From: Leptobrachium leishanense
Taxonomy: Eukaryota > Chordata > Amphibia > Anura > Megophryidae
Reading direction: 5' to 3'
NCBI GenBank assembly: GCA_009667805.1
Contig: CM019063.1
Coordinates: 58,884,881-58,948,880 of the forward strand
Length of the DNA stretch: 64,000 nucleotides
In this document: positions 53,874 to 64,000 of the stretch, piece after piece
Layout of the letters: each line of letters begins with the position of its first letter
Position numbering within the stretch: the first letter of the stretch is position 1
Position numbers and translations under genes: made by a program
The notes under the pieces: generated by a model
What the model saw: only the letters and a program-made list of their open reading frames with translations
What the model was told of the DNA's origin: nothing
The model's database searches: none

Positions 53874-54520
53874 GGGCTCTATTACACTCTCCGCGCAAAT
53901 TTTTTAACTGTTAACGCGCGTAAATTAAAGCAGGTATTACAATCAGAGCGCATTTTTTCATCGGTCAAAAAATATAGCACGCAAAAACGAGTACAAATTA
54001 ACGCTGCGCGCAGAAATCGGCGGGCAGACAGTTTTTTCACGTGATTCAGCCAATCAGAATTAAGAACCACAATTGTCTATTGTATATATGCTGCAGCAAT
54101 AATAAAAACACGCACAACCTCTCAATTTTATTGTTTGGGTATGTGTAGAATGTGTAACTATACTGTGCTGTATTATTTTTTCGGGCTGGTGTATTTGGGT
54201 TCGGCCAGAACGTTCAGATTTGCCGTTACCACCAGCTTTTAAAAGACATTAAAATTATGCGCGCAACGTCGTTCGTAAAAAGTTGCGCATCGATTGTAAT
54301 ACCAGCCGCGTACCAGCGCACAAACGCATTTGCGCTCACAATGTTAAGTATGGGATGCGCGCACTAACTTTCGCTCGCGCAGGGTAACTCACGTTAGACG
54401 TTAACGCGCATTTTGTGCGCGAACGTCGTAATTTGAGGGTCAGCGCGAACGGTTTTTCCCCTCGCATTAATGCGTTTTTGCGCACGCGCACATTTTTGCT
54501 CGAAGAATGTAATAGAGCCC
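53874..54520. mobile_element. Family B CpG-rich MITE, copy 2
   Basis: The ends GGGCTCTATTACACTCTCCG and GAAGAATGTAATAGAGCCC are inverted. It shares inner segments with 3613-4772 (inverse) and 57185-57894. It splits the mariner transposase reading frame between the WDYVKD part and the IVYR part, so the flanking coding sequence fixes its borders within a codon or two. Confidence 0.85.
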
Positions 54521-55690
54521 CATATCTTTAACATAATCCCATAGAAAGAAGTGGAGGGGAGTAGACTTGTGCACCGATTTTTTTTTCGGTTCGATTCAGT
54601 TCGGTTCGTTGATTTTTTGTAAATTTTCGTTTCGGCTCGTTTCGGCCGATTTCCGTCCGGTTCATTTTGGTTCGTTTTTCGTATCGACTTTTTTTTCGTG
54701 ATTTCGGAAATTTACTTGTTTTTTGGAATATCTGTTCTCCTCGTTTCAAAGTGTCTATTCGTTTTGACGTAAACTAATGGTTTTTCGGATCCGATATTTC
54801 TGTCGATACGATAATTCTGCCGATACGATAATTCTGCCATTGAGATTTCTTATGTTTTACGAGAAGGATACATTGAGATTTCCCATGTTTTACAAGAAGG
54901 ATACATTGAGATTTCTCATGTTTTACAAGAAGGATACATTGAGATTTCCCATGTTTTACAAGAAGGATACTTTGAGATTTCTCATGTTTACAAGAAGTAT
55001 ACATTGAGATTTCTCTGGTTTCTTGGGAAGGATACATTGAGATTTCTCTGGTTTCCCGGGAAGGATACATTGAGATTTCTCATGTTTTACAAGAAGGATA
55101 CATTGAGATTTCTCATGTTTTACAAGAAGGATACATTGAGATTTCCCATGTTTTACAAGAAGGATACTTTGAGATTTCTCATGTTTACAAGAAGTATACA
55201 TTGAGATTTCTCTGGTTTTCCAGGAAGGATACATTGAGATTTCTCTGGTTTCCCGGGAAGGATACATTGAGATTTCTCTGGTTTTCCAGGAAGGATACAT
55301 TGAGATGGGAATGATACAAAATTACAGAATCAGCGATATAACCAAGAAATACGATGTCCGAAATTACTGAAATGGAACCGAAATCAGGAATGGAGCCGAA
55401 ATCACGAATGGAACGAAAATGAATTTCGATTTTACACATTTCTAGTCCATTCGAAAATTCCGAAAAGTTTTCGTTTCGGCTCGGAAATTTGTTCGGCTCT
55501 GCCGTTTTCTAATCCGAATGCACGAATCAGGAAATGTCGTGAAAATTCCGAAATTCCGAAACGCACATCCCTAGAGGGGAGTGAGATCTGGTGAACGAGG
55601 TGGCCAGGGAATTGAGTCACCCCTTCCAATCCACCGCTCTGGATATGTTCAACGGGGTTCATTTAACAGTACCTCATTCATCGACGCGGT
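54521..55690 (-). pseudogene. mariner-type transposase, middle piece split by a hAT MITE
   Basis: On the minus strand 55574-55660 reads ERWIGRGDSIPWPPRSPDL, the segment with the last catalytic aspartate of mariner-type transposases; after the hAT MITE (54562-55573) it continues in 54521-54561 with PLHFFLWDYVKDM. The same frame then resumes in 53699-53873. Upstream catalytic domains are missing, so the element was already internally deleted. Confidence 0.72.
54562..55573. mobile_element. hAT MITE (TAGGGATGTGC family) with two blocks of 33-bp repeats
   Basis: The ends TAGACTTGTGCACCG and ACGCACATCCCTA are flanked by a perfect 8-bp duplication GAGGGGAG (54554-54561 and 55574-55581). About fourteen 33-bp units fill 54838-55306 and form a higher-order pattern: a block of units ending in TACAAGAAGTATACATT occurs twice. 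Confidence 0.93.
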
Positions 55691-55825
55691 ACCTGAAATA
55701 CACGAATGCAATGTGATGATAACCTCGATAACCACTGAGTACATAGAACAAATCTGACGAGATCTCATCCGTTGCCTTTTGTAATAAATTTTTGAAAATG
55801 TAAAGAGACTTTATGGACACCCTGT

Positions 55826-56203
55826 AGATCTCTTTTTTCAATGGACTCAGCAGATGCAAAATGTATCATTACAACCTGCATATGTCATGTCAGAAAGTTA
55901 CATAAAAAAAGTGTAAATTTTACTCGTTATTGATATTTTTGTTTGGTGTAACTTCATTATTTCAGAGTTTCCGATCCTGTTTTTCTTCTGTACCCAATTA
56001 TCTGTACATACTGCAATAAACTTTATAAAAGGATCACATTCCTATTCGGATTTCAGTCATTTGCAGCGTGTATCCTTTTTTTTAACATTTCATCATCCAA
56101 ATCTTTGCAATTATACATGTTCTATGGGATACGCTTTAAAAAAATAATCAGACAGCAATTTTCTACAGAAATAAGCAGTTTTAACCAAAACTGAAAGAAA
56201 AAT
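55826..56203. other. Unassigned AT-rich stretch
   Basis: No gene or element end seen. Confidence 0.5.
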
Positions 56204-56206
56204 ATA

Positions 56207-57113
56207 CAGGGTTATCCAAAGAGATCCGAATGGCTGGAGAAAGGTAACCAAATGCTGAAATTCAGAGTTCAGTTACCTTTCCTGGCCATTCGGTTATTCA
56301 GAGAGCAGGCAGTTCGCCAAATCCCGGCGAATTGCCTGCACATATGGTGCCTGTTCGGTGCCTGTTCGAGGGCAGTGAAATCCCCATAGAGAAGCAATGC
56401 TTCATCTATTCAGAGAACACAAACCAGCAGAGAAAAGTTGCAGAAATGCCCTGCCATTCGGTGGTTTAATTCGGCAGGTTTATTCAGGCGAATCCCATAG
56501 GCGTCAATGTTAAAATTATTCCTGTTTTAATTAAATATCTAATAAACCGTTGATTATAAAATTCTGCAGTAAAGAGTCTCTTTATTTATAGATTTAATAG
56601 GATATTTTAAGCATTTTTTTAAAAAAAAATCAGATTTTTTTTTTTTTAATTTTTTTTAACTTTACTTATTTTTTCTGTAACAGCACTTTTTATTATCATT
56701 CCCTGGATCTTATATGTAAATTTCAGACATATTCTCTCAGTAGTTTCTTTGCAAACAGCGTTTCACTTTTCAAACATTCACGCAAATGGTTTTGCTAATT
56801 TATTCACTGCATTCGTCTACAGTGTTGGCTTTTTCCAGCGACTTCGCTGCGTGTGATCGGCTCCTGCTTCGTTTTTTCTGGCGTTTTCTGCGGGGTTAAT
56901 CCGTTTTTTTTGCGGGTTTTCGGCGTGCATTCGCCAAGTTTTGCGGTTAGTTTTCGGCAGGTTTGCGGCAACCTTTCTCTGCAACTCGGGGACCCTGTGG
57001 TGCTTGCTGAATACACCGCAGGGTCGCCGAAATGGGATCGGCAAAATCGAATTGAAGAGCACGAAAAGTCACCGAACGTGTGGTGACTTTTCGATTCTCT
57101 TTGAATTACCCTG
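56207..57113 (+). mobile_element. Family A MITE, full copy 3 (3-bp TSD)
   Basis: It runs from CAGGGTTATCCAAAGAGATC to TCTCTTTGAATTACCCTG, flanked by ATA (56204-56206 and 57114-57116). It is collinear with copies 1 and 2. The minus frame 56804-57412 reads through its end into the next element and is not a gene. Confidence 0.9.
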
Positions 57114-57184
57114 ATAATTTTTTCTTGCATTTTAACCAAGATTGGAAAAAATAGAATAAATTTTCTCCTGTATTTATACACCTC

Positions 57185-57894
57185 GGGCCCTATTACATTC
57201 TCTGCGCAATTGCACTCACGCAGCGCAATTTTTTTTGCATACGAAAAAAAAACATTATCGCGCGAAAATGAAAGCGGTATTACGATCAGAGCACATTTTT
57301 TCTTCCTCCCAGATTTTTCGTGCGCAAATCCGACGCGCAAAGCTGTTCGCAAACGAACGTTGCGTGCAGGAATCGGTGGGCAGACTGTTTTGTCACGGGA
57401 ATCAGCCAACATTAATCACCCATTTCCAATAAAATATTTACAAACTAAATAAAAGGAAAAATTAACAACCACCAGCCAAAAAAAAAATATTTAACAATGA
57501 CACAATTTATAAATTTTATTGTTTGGGTATGTGTAGAATGTGTAACTGTACTGTGCTGTATTTTTTTTTCGTGCTGGTGTATTTCGTTTCGGCCAGGACG
57601 ATCACATTTACAGTTACCACCTGCTTTTCTAAGACGTTACGAAAATTTGCGCAAACCTTCGTTGCCCGCAGATTGAACTACCATCCGCGTACCAGCGCGC
57701 GAACACATTTGCACTCACAATGTTAAGTATAGGATGCGTGCACGCATTTGCGTTCGCGCAGGTTCATTCGCGGCAGACAAAAATGCGCATCGTTTGCGCG
57801 AATGTCGTAATACGACGTTCAACGCAAATGGTTTTGCACTCGCGCAAATGCGCATTTGCACGCGCGCAAAACAAATGCGCGAGGAATGTAATAG
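57185..57894. mobile_element. Family B CpG-rich MITE, copy 3
   Basis: The ends GGGCCCTATTACATTCTCTG and GAGGAATGTAATAG are inverted. The interior shares TTTGGGTATGTGTAGAATGT and CGCGTACCAGCGC segments with copy 2. Non-coding. Confidence 0.85.
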
Positions 57895-58429
57895 TCATAT
57901 TATTCAGGAAAGACAAGGGGCCCTATGTACAAAAAGCTGAACATAACACAAAATTCCAAAACCAAAAAGAGGTAAATATGTATAGTGTGCGACCCCTTCC
58001 GATCGGAAAAATAAATACATACAGAGGGACATCTTTTGTTCGCTGTACACTTTCCCAGTCCACTAAAAGTGCATATTGTTTTCTGCTTTTTATCTCTAAT
58101 CAAGAAATGGTCAAAATAGAGCTATGGGGACTTTTTACACACACCTATATTTACTTATCAGTATATCTTTAGGGGTTTCTGCTGAATAAAAGAAAAAAAA
58201 ATATTAACATAATATGCAGAAAGTTAATATCCCATGTGATTGTACTGGGTGACTGATGCTAGGATGTTGGAATTCAGGTTGGGGATGGACAAAGAAGGTC
58301 TTAAGTATTTTTAGGGAAAACAAAAACCTGAAATAGTACATGGAATAAAATATATATTGCATGCGAGAGAGATAGGGTCCAAGGCAGCTACAGGGCAGCA
58401 AGCCAACTCTAGATATGATCAAAAAGTAG
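57895..58429. other. Unassigned stretch
   Basis: No element end or known coding similarity. Confidence 0.45.
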
Positions 58430-59039
58430 GGTCCGGTCACACCGGGTTTAGGTCGAAATCCCGACTACTAGATTCCTGAATGCCAAAATTCCGACGGGCA
58501 ACTTCCCAACAGAACAAGTACCTGGCATACCAAGTTCCCGACACAGATAACTCCCCAATAGGGATGAGCCGAACACCCCGAGTTTGGTTCGGAGCCGAAC
58601 CCGAACTTTCCAAATGTTCAGATCCGAACTCGAACTCAATACAAGTCAATGGGGCTGAAAATTCGGTTTTTAGAGTGCCCTCCAAGAGGGCATATATGCT
58701 AGATATTTGCCATAAAAGGTGTATGGGGGTCCGCGTAGTGCCCTGGGGGACAGGAAACTAGGACAAAAAGTAAAAAAAAAAAAGTTTTTAAAGGGACAGT
58801 GAGTTTTCCATGAAATAAGGGTTCAAAATAAAAACCAAAAATTCCTTCAAATATCGTGCCTAGGAGGTCCCCCATAACCTACCTGTGAAGTGGCGGATTT
58901 CTAGGATGTATAGAAATATGTAAAAACCAAAAAATGACATTTCAAATGACGGTAAATGCTTTTCCTTTAATCTATCCATAAACAGCTGTTTGGGGCGGCA
59001 GTCTGTATGAAAAGAGGAGACATTTTCAGACACGCAGAA

Positions 59040-59993
59040 AAAGTTTACTGATTTTTTGGAGGTGAAAAGCAGGAGAATGACTGGAGAATGGAAAATTCTA
59101 GACCAAATAGCCGATTTGGAAAGTGAGATAAATGGGAGAATTTTTCTGGTTTGGCTATTTTGACCTAGAATTTTCTCTTCAGTCATTCTCCTGAGTTTCA
59201 CCTTTCTCTGAATAACCGTGACAGGGTTATTCAGAGAGTGGGGAAGAGCAGGAGAATGACTGGAGAATGGAAAATTCTAGGTCAAAATAGTCAAAACAGA
59301 AAAATTCTCCCATTTAGGCTAGGGTCAGACTAGCGAATTTTTAACGTGCGTTTAGGCGCACTTAATCACGGCCGCACTAGCAGCAAATGACGGACAATAT
59401 ACGAAGTACGGTCGCACGAAAGTCCGGCTGCGCAACGCAAGTGGAAAATTAACACATTTTTTCGAGAACGCAGAACCGCTAGTACGGACGTACAGAGTGT
59501 GCTGCGTCCACTAGCGGCGTGTGTGCGTGATTTGGATAAGTCAGACCCTGCTCATGTCTGGCCAACATAACGTCCAGACACCCAAAGTTTCCTGGTTTGG
59601 ATCAGTAAAAAAATCACGCACAAAAATGCACATCGTATGACCGCTTTTGCGCATTCCGTGAAAAAATACGGCAATGCGCTCGGACGCACTTTTTGACGGT
59701 CTCTATGAAAAATGCGTTACTCTGACCCTAGTCTTATCTCACTTTCCAAATCGGCTATTTGGTCCAGATTGTTCTCTTTTCCTGTCATTCTCCAGGTTTT
59801 CACCTTTCTCTGAACAACCGTGAGAGAGAGGTGAAAGCCAGGAGAACTGTCAGGAGAAGAGAACACTCTAGACCAAATAGCCAATTTGGAAAGTGAGATA
59901 AATGGGAGAATTTTTCTGGTTTGGCTATTTTGACCTAGAATTTTCACTTCTCTAGTTATTCTCCTGCTTTTCACCACTCTCTGAATAACCCTG
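59040..59993. mobile_element. Tandem palindromic MITE cluster (CAGGGTTATTCAGAGAG ends)
   Basis: Three head-to-tail partial or complete units share GCAGGAGAATGACTGGAGAA and its inverse, each unit itself palindromic. The segment 59222-59993 runs from CAGGGTTATTCAGAGAGTG to CACTCTCTGAATAACCCTG with TGA on both sides (59219-59221 and 59994-59996). The ends relate it to family A. Units are separated by ATAACCGTGA-type joints at 59213 and 59813. Confidence 0.75.
59317..59733. mobile_element. PIF/Harbinger-type MITE, copy 2
   Basis: The ends GGCTAGGGTCAGACTAGCG and CTCTGACCCTAGTC are flanked by TTA (59314-59316 and 59734-59736). The empty site CTCCCATTTATCTCAC can be read from the neighbouring palindrome copies (GTGAGATAAATGGGAG), confirming one TTA before insertion. 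It shares interior sequence GCACGAAAGTCCGGCTGCGC with 4327-4753. Confidence 0.92.
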
Positions 59994-60295
59994 TGAATGT
60001 TTAATCCCGAGGTGAAAAATAACATCGCTTTAGATGTTAATTTGAATTTTTTTCAAACACCAGTTAAATGCAGCATATTAGGATGTTTTAGGAGGGAAAT
60101 TAATTCTCAAATCTCAATCAGAAGCAGACACCACCCCACCCCCTCAGTATAGTGTACAATGTATCAAATTGATTACCAGACTAAAATCACCTGGTGTTAT
60201 GCCCGTTTGTGAACAGAGGTCATTTAGAGTTGATAATCTTTCCACGTACACATTAGTATATTTGGTCTTGTGTTAATATCTTGCATTTTACTATT

Positions 60296-60520
60296 TTGTA
60301 TTTCTGTAACCACTCAATGTTCTCGAACCCAGGACATACTTGAAAACGAGAGAAATCTCAATGTATCCTTCCTGGTAAAATCGTTTATAAATAAATAAAT
60401 TAGTTTTTAATTCAATATCTAATAAACCTTTGCTTATAATATTCTGCAGTAAAGAGTCTCTTTATTTCTAGATTTTTTTGTATTTTTTTAAGCATTTTCT
60501 ATACTTTTTTCAAAATTTCC
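60296..60520 (+). repeat. Retroposon 3' tail followed by a family A fragment
   Basis: 60296-60401 copies the tail at 16850-16962 (ACTCAATGTTCTCGAACCCA, then an AAAT run). 60401-60520 has AATATCTAATAAACC and TTCTGCAGTAAAGAGTCTCT from the middle of family A. Confidence 0.7.
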
Positions 60521-60974
60521 TTTTTTTTTTTTCGAACTCGAACCGAACACACCCAAAAAGTTCGAAGTTTGTGAACTTTCGAACTGCTGAAGTTCGGGCC
60601 GAACTCCGAACCATCCGAACCTGAACAGCTCATCCCTACCCCAACAACCAACAACCAATATCCCGACGGCCAACTTCCCGACATCCAAAATACCGAGGGC
60701 TAAACCTAACCCTCACCCTCTAACCCGAACGCCCTAAATCTAATCCTCACCCTCTAACCCAGGGGTAGGGAACCTTTTTGGCTGAGTGAGCCATGAACGG
60801 CACATATTTTAAAATGTAATTCCGTGAGAGCCATACAATATGTTTAAAACTAAATACAAGTAAATGTGTGCATTTTATGTAAGACCAACACTTTTAAAGT
60901 ACAATAAGTCTCTGAATTCTTTTTAATAACGTTGTTATGCTGTTGCTAACCAATGATGAATAAAGTACTTACCA

Positions 60975-62910
60975 TTAATGCGACTTCTGGTGCTGCATGG
61001 GTTTGCTGATGGCTTTGTAGTCTGGTTGATAAGTGGTGAGGTTAAGCTTCATGCAGGCGTTGAGACTTCCATCCGTTAAACGTGATCGTAGGTTGGTCTT
61101 AATGTTCTTTAGATGTGAGAAAGACTGCTCACATGCATACGTAGAGCCAAACATTGTCAGTACAGCAATACTCACGCGCTGCAGTGTGTGGTATGTGACG
61201 GGAAGCGCGTTCCAAGTTTTGACAATCAGCTGGTCCACGGGTTGAAGTTTTTTCATTTCTCCCCACTTGTGTTTGCTCGCCAACTCTGCTTGCTGTCGTG
61301 CAAGTCTTTCCAAATCTTCATTCAGTGACTTGAACTTATTCACCCACATGTCTGAGGCCTTCAGGTTAGCAGATTGTAGCTCAAAATCTCTGATGGAGAC
61401 ATCGGGGATGTAACTCAGGTCGGCGCTGTCCACTGCACACTCTTGTGGATGGGTGATGAACTTAAAAAGACGAGTGCGCTCACGAAATTCTCCAAAGCGC
61501 GCTTTGAATGACTGCAGGAGATTAGATGTGAAGCCCGCTAGCTGCTGAAGATCAAGATGTTGAGCAGGGTCACTTGCTGTGCATACATCTCTAAACTCTC
61601 CCAGTTTTTCAAAGTGTAGTAAACGACCTGTTTCAATGTCGGCGATGAAGAGTTCTAGCTTGTTTTCAAATGCAAACACTGCTTGTTGAAGGGATAAGAC
61701 TGTATTTCCAACGCCTTGCATTTTCACATTGAGCTGGTTCAGATGTTCAGTCATGTCCACGAGATAGTAGAACTTCAGAAGCCACTCAGTGTTAGCTAAC
61801 TCAGGATGCTCGACGTTTTTCATTTCAAGAAAAGTCCGGATTTCGCTCAGACAAGCCGCGAAACGGCTGAGCACTTTCCCTCTTGACAACCAACGCACAT
61901 TGCTGTGCAGAAGCAGACCAGGATAATTATTCCCAACTTCATCCAGCAGTGTTTTAAACTGGCGATCATTTAAAACTCGGGCAACAATAAAGTTGACCAC
62001 CCGAATGACCAGCGACATCACCTCACCAAGCTGCTCGCCACACATCTGAGCACAAAGCGCCTCCTGATGCAGGATGCAGTGAAAACTTAGGATGGGTCTC
62101 TTTTCATGTTCACGAAGAAGCGCTACGAATCCTTTGTTTTTCCCCACCATGCACGGAGCACCATCAGTACACACCGAAATAAATTTATCCATCGGTAGAT
62201 TTTTTTCTTTAGCGAACTCAGTGAAAGACTTTAATAAATCCTCCCCTCTTGTTGTCCCTTTCATAGGCAAAACAGCAAGACTTTCCTCACGTAGTGTGTC
62301 ACCGACAGCATACCTTGCAATCACGCTGAACTGGGAAAAATGGCTTACGTCTGTTGACTCATCCAAAGCAAGAGAAAAGAATGGTGCTGCATTTATGTCC
62401 TTCACTTGTGTTGCCTCAATTTGATTTGCCATCATGATGGTACGATCGTAAACAGTTCTTGCCGACAGAGGCATGTCTTTTATTCATTTGATTATTTTGT
62501 CTTTATCCGAAAAGTTGTCAAAAAGTTCATTGGCAACATCAAGCATGAATGTTTTGGCAAACTCCCCATCTGTGAATGGCTTTCCGTTTCTCACAATTGC
62601 TAAAGCACCAGCAAAGCTAGCCGAATTCCAGTTGCTGCTGACTAGCTTGCACGCTGCACAGTAGCTCTTGACATGCTTTCTTCCTGGTGTCCCCCGCAGG
62701 ATATTGCGATGCAAATGTAGTATGGAGTGTGTCGAAGAGCCGCTTTATATTTGACCGTTTCATCGATGCAATTTTATCATTGCATATTAGACACACTGCA
62801 TAACCTGCTCTCTCCAGAGGCGAATTCCTCTGTCCATTCCTGCTGAAAAGTACGATACTTCTCATCTTTTTTTCTTTTAGCCATCTTCTTCGATAAAAGG
62901 GTTTCTGCAA
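60975..62910 (-). pseudogene. hAT transposase (BED finger plus RNase H-like and dimerisation domains)
   Basis: It cuts and pastes the element. The frame starts at 62910; a BED-type finger is suggested by CLICNDKIA and a following FDTLHTTF. A frameshift near 62635 and one in-frame TGA (62484-62486) interrupt it; then a 499-codon frame (62474-60975) is intact. In that frame: catalytic-type Asp in LALDESTD (residue 38) and VCTDGAP (104), the FHCILHQEALC Cys/His segment (about 130-140), NVRWLSRG, and the C-terminal hAT dimerisation region with YACEQSFSHLKNIKT. Two lesions in about 640 codons mean recent decay. Similar proteins are annotated in vertebrates as ZBED- or GTF2IRD2-like, which are hAT-derived. 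Confidence 0.92.
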
Positions 62911-62980
62911 TTAGCTAGCTGACTACTTGATTAAAAGAAAGGAAGTTTACAGTGTAGGTATGGTGGGTCCGTGTGAGACC

Positions 62981-63180
62981 ACTGTAAAAATTGCAGAAGC
63001 AGATCACAGTGAGTGAACGGTCAAAAGATTATCACAGGGATAGTGGCACCCAAGGAGACCAACGTAAAAATTGCAGAAGCAGATCACAGTGAGTGAACGG
63101 TCAAAAAATTATCACGGGGATAGTGGCACCCAAGGAGACCAACGTAAAAATTGCAGAAGCAGATCACAGTGAGTGAATGG
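62981..63180. repeat. 80-bp tandem repeat in the hAT 5' leader
   Basis: GTAAAAATTGCAGAAGCAGA with TCACAGTGAGTGAACGGTCA recurs at 62984, 63064 and 63144; the period is 80 bp, about 2.5 copies. It lies between the transposase start and the right terminus, where the promoter is expected. Confidence 0.9.
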
Positions 63181-64000
63181 GGCAGATTTGAATGCACAGA
63201 GATGTAATCTCCGCTGGGAAGTGTGAGACAGGCCTGATTATATACTACGCCGCGGGGTGCACAAACAGATGGTACAGGGTATTTAGCTTATGTTTTTGTT
63301 TCCTGGTGGTATTCCCACTCTATCGGTGAATCAATGCTGTATAAATCTGATTGTGCACCCCATCAGATCAATTCATCCAGGAAGTTGATGTGCAGCGAAT
63401 TCTTTATCCCCTCCGATGTGAACGTCAGAGGCGGAGAGCCAAGCAATAAACAGGAGGGAAGCGCGTGGAGGTACGGATGTCGCACAATGCTATCTCCAAG
63501 ATGGCCGCAACACGTGGCACCGCGTGCGAGCGGACCTTAACTCGGTCAGTTAAATATCGCCCCTGAGCAGTGGTCGAAATGAGCTCCCACTCTAAGAAGC
63601 CGCCAGGGAAGTGCCTGAAATTCAAGCTGCAGGGGTGTTCTCGACAGCTCGTATGGAGCTCAAACAAAGGCAGCCATCCACTTGGCCCACCTCCCGGAAA
63701 CCCCCAGGAGGGAAGTTTACTTTCTGACCTTACGACCCGTGTACGCATCATCCAAAGAGGACAGCTGTGATTGGCTCCAGCCACCACCCGCAATTTTATA
63801 TTTTTAGCGTTAAAATTTTTCTTATTAAATATTTGTCTGCGAGCCAGATGCAGCCATCAAAAGAGCCACATCTGGCTCGCGAGCCATAGGTTCCCGACCC
63901 CTGCTCTAACCCCTTAACCCTAACCGTCTGGGATTTTGGATGTCGGAAAGTTGGCCATCGGGAACCTGGTCCGTTGAGATATTGGATGTCGGTAAGTTGG

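Larger units (their letters stand above)
52777..55825 (-). mobile_element. mariner-type element relic with three nested insertions
   Basis: The left end CAGGGTGTCCATAAAGTCTC at 52777 and the right end GAGACTTTATGGACACCCTG near 55825 are inverted; TA follows on the right and AA, a likely mutated TA, precedes on the left. The retained element sequence is 52777-52870, 53699-53873, 54521-54561 and 55574-55825. Together the minus-strand pieces encode the C-terminal end of a mariner-type transposase. The insertions are a TTAA MITE, a family B MITE and a hAT MITE. Confidence 0.82.
58559..60638. mobile_element. DNA element with GGGATGAGC ends
   Basis: The ends TAGGGATGAGCCGAACACC and GAACAGCTCATCCCTA are inverted, with CCCCAA repeated outside (58553-58558 and 60639-60644). 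The ends resemble the TAGGGATGTGC hAT family but the outside duplication is 6 bp, so assignment to hAT is tentative. It contains the palindromic MITE cluster, a retroposon tail (60296-60401) and a family A fragment (60401-60520). Confidence 0.65.
60760..63903 (-). mobile_element. hAT (Charlie-like) transposon, nearly autonomous
   Basis: The ends CAGGGGTAGGGAACC and GGTTCCCGACCCCTG are inverted and flanked by a perfect 8-bp duplication CTCTAACC (60752-60759 and 63904-63911). Subterminal GAGCCAGATGCAGCCATCAA and GAGCCACATCTGGCTCGCGA motifs lie at the right. The minus strand encodes one transposase gene with very few lesions; an 80-bp tandem repeat sits in the 5' leader. It is the most intact DNA transposon in the window. 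Confidence 0.95.
58440..64000. mobile_element. Outer repeat with GGTCGGGA/TTCCCGAC-type motifs, ends uncertain
   Basis: Segments CCGACGGGCAACTTCCCAAC (58490), CCGACGGCCAACTTCCCGAC (60663) and the inverse GTCGGAAAGTTGGCCATCGG (63943) surround two later insertions (58559-60638 and 60760-63903). CCTAACCCTCACCCTCTAAC near 60710 is telomere-like but degenerate. The element runs off the window; its class is unknown. Confidence 0.5.

Overview
The window is vertebrate nuclear DNA, most likely from a frog with a large genome. The evidence is one vertebrate coding exon with consensus splice sites, set in roughly 60% AT sequence that is otherwise almost entirely transposable elements of the anuran kind: a Tx1-like L1, a CR1-like LINE with a TTTCTATG tail, many hAT, Harbinger, Tc1/mariner and piggyBac-like miniature elements, and a gag-only LTR element. 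The species cannot be named from the sequence. The one host gene part is a propeptide exon of an ADAMTS metalloprotease at 29214-29572 (+), best matching ADAMTS12. I infer that most of the window is the flanking introns of that gene. No other host exon, tRNA, rRNA, CRISPR array or prokaryotic operon was found.

Layout. 1-9.4 kb: scattered MITEs, including a full copy of a family with CAGGGTTATTC ends ('family A', 5627-6491), a CpG-rich family ('family B') carrying a nested Harbinger-type MITE, and a 200-bp-arm inverted repeat (8216-8716). 9391-12738: a hAT element containing a second hAT (9565-12174), which carries an approximately 1.75 kb array of about 21-bp C-rich units. 12.7-20.4 kb: small hAT MITEs, a near-perfect palindrome, a hammerhead-ribozyme-like motif (15806-15845) and retroposon tails. 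20425-28223: a family A copy split by a 6.9 kb L1/Tx1 LINE with a perfect 13-bp target duplication. 28.6-31.3 kb: a hAT MITE, the ADAMTS exon, and an element whose ends are telomere-like. 31590-33791: a 5'-truncated CR1-like LINE. 35850-37108: a minus-strand LINE fragment in which 42 bp of ORF2 has expanded into an in-frame minisatellite, interrupted by a solo LTR. 39338-44365: a very young LTR retrotransposon with no pol gene. 44.5-57.9 kb: piggyBac-like, Tc1-like and hAT MITEs, and a mariner remnant (52777-55825) broken by three later insertions. 58.4-64 kb: an outer repeat holding a palindromic MITE cluster and a 3.1 kb hAT element with a nearly intact transposase.

Most mobile-element boundaries were fixed by terminal inverted repeats plus target-site duplications (8 bp for hAT, TTA for Harbinger, TA for Tc1/mariner, TTAA for piggyBac-like, 5 bp for the LTR elements). 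This gives a relative order of insertion at eight or more nested sites. Long open frames through tandem arrays (for example 10350-11609) are by-products of repetition, not genes. The most unusual items are the hammerhead-like motifs, the gag-only LTR element with 54-residue repeats and an iterated LTR octamer, the LINE-derived in-frame minisatellite, and the giant C-rich array inside nested hAT elements.
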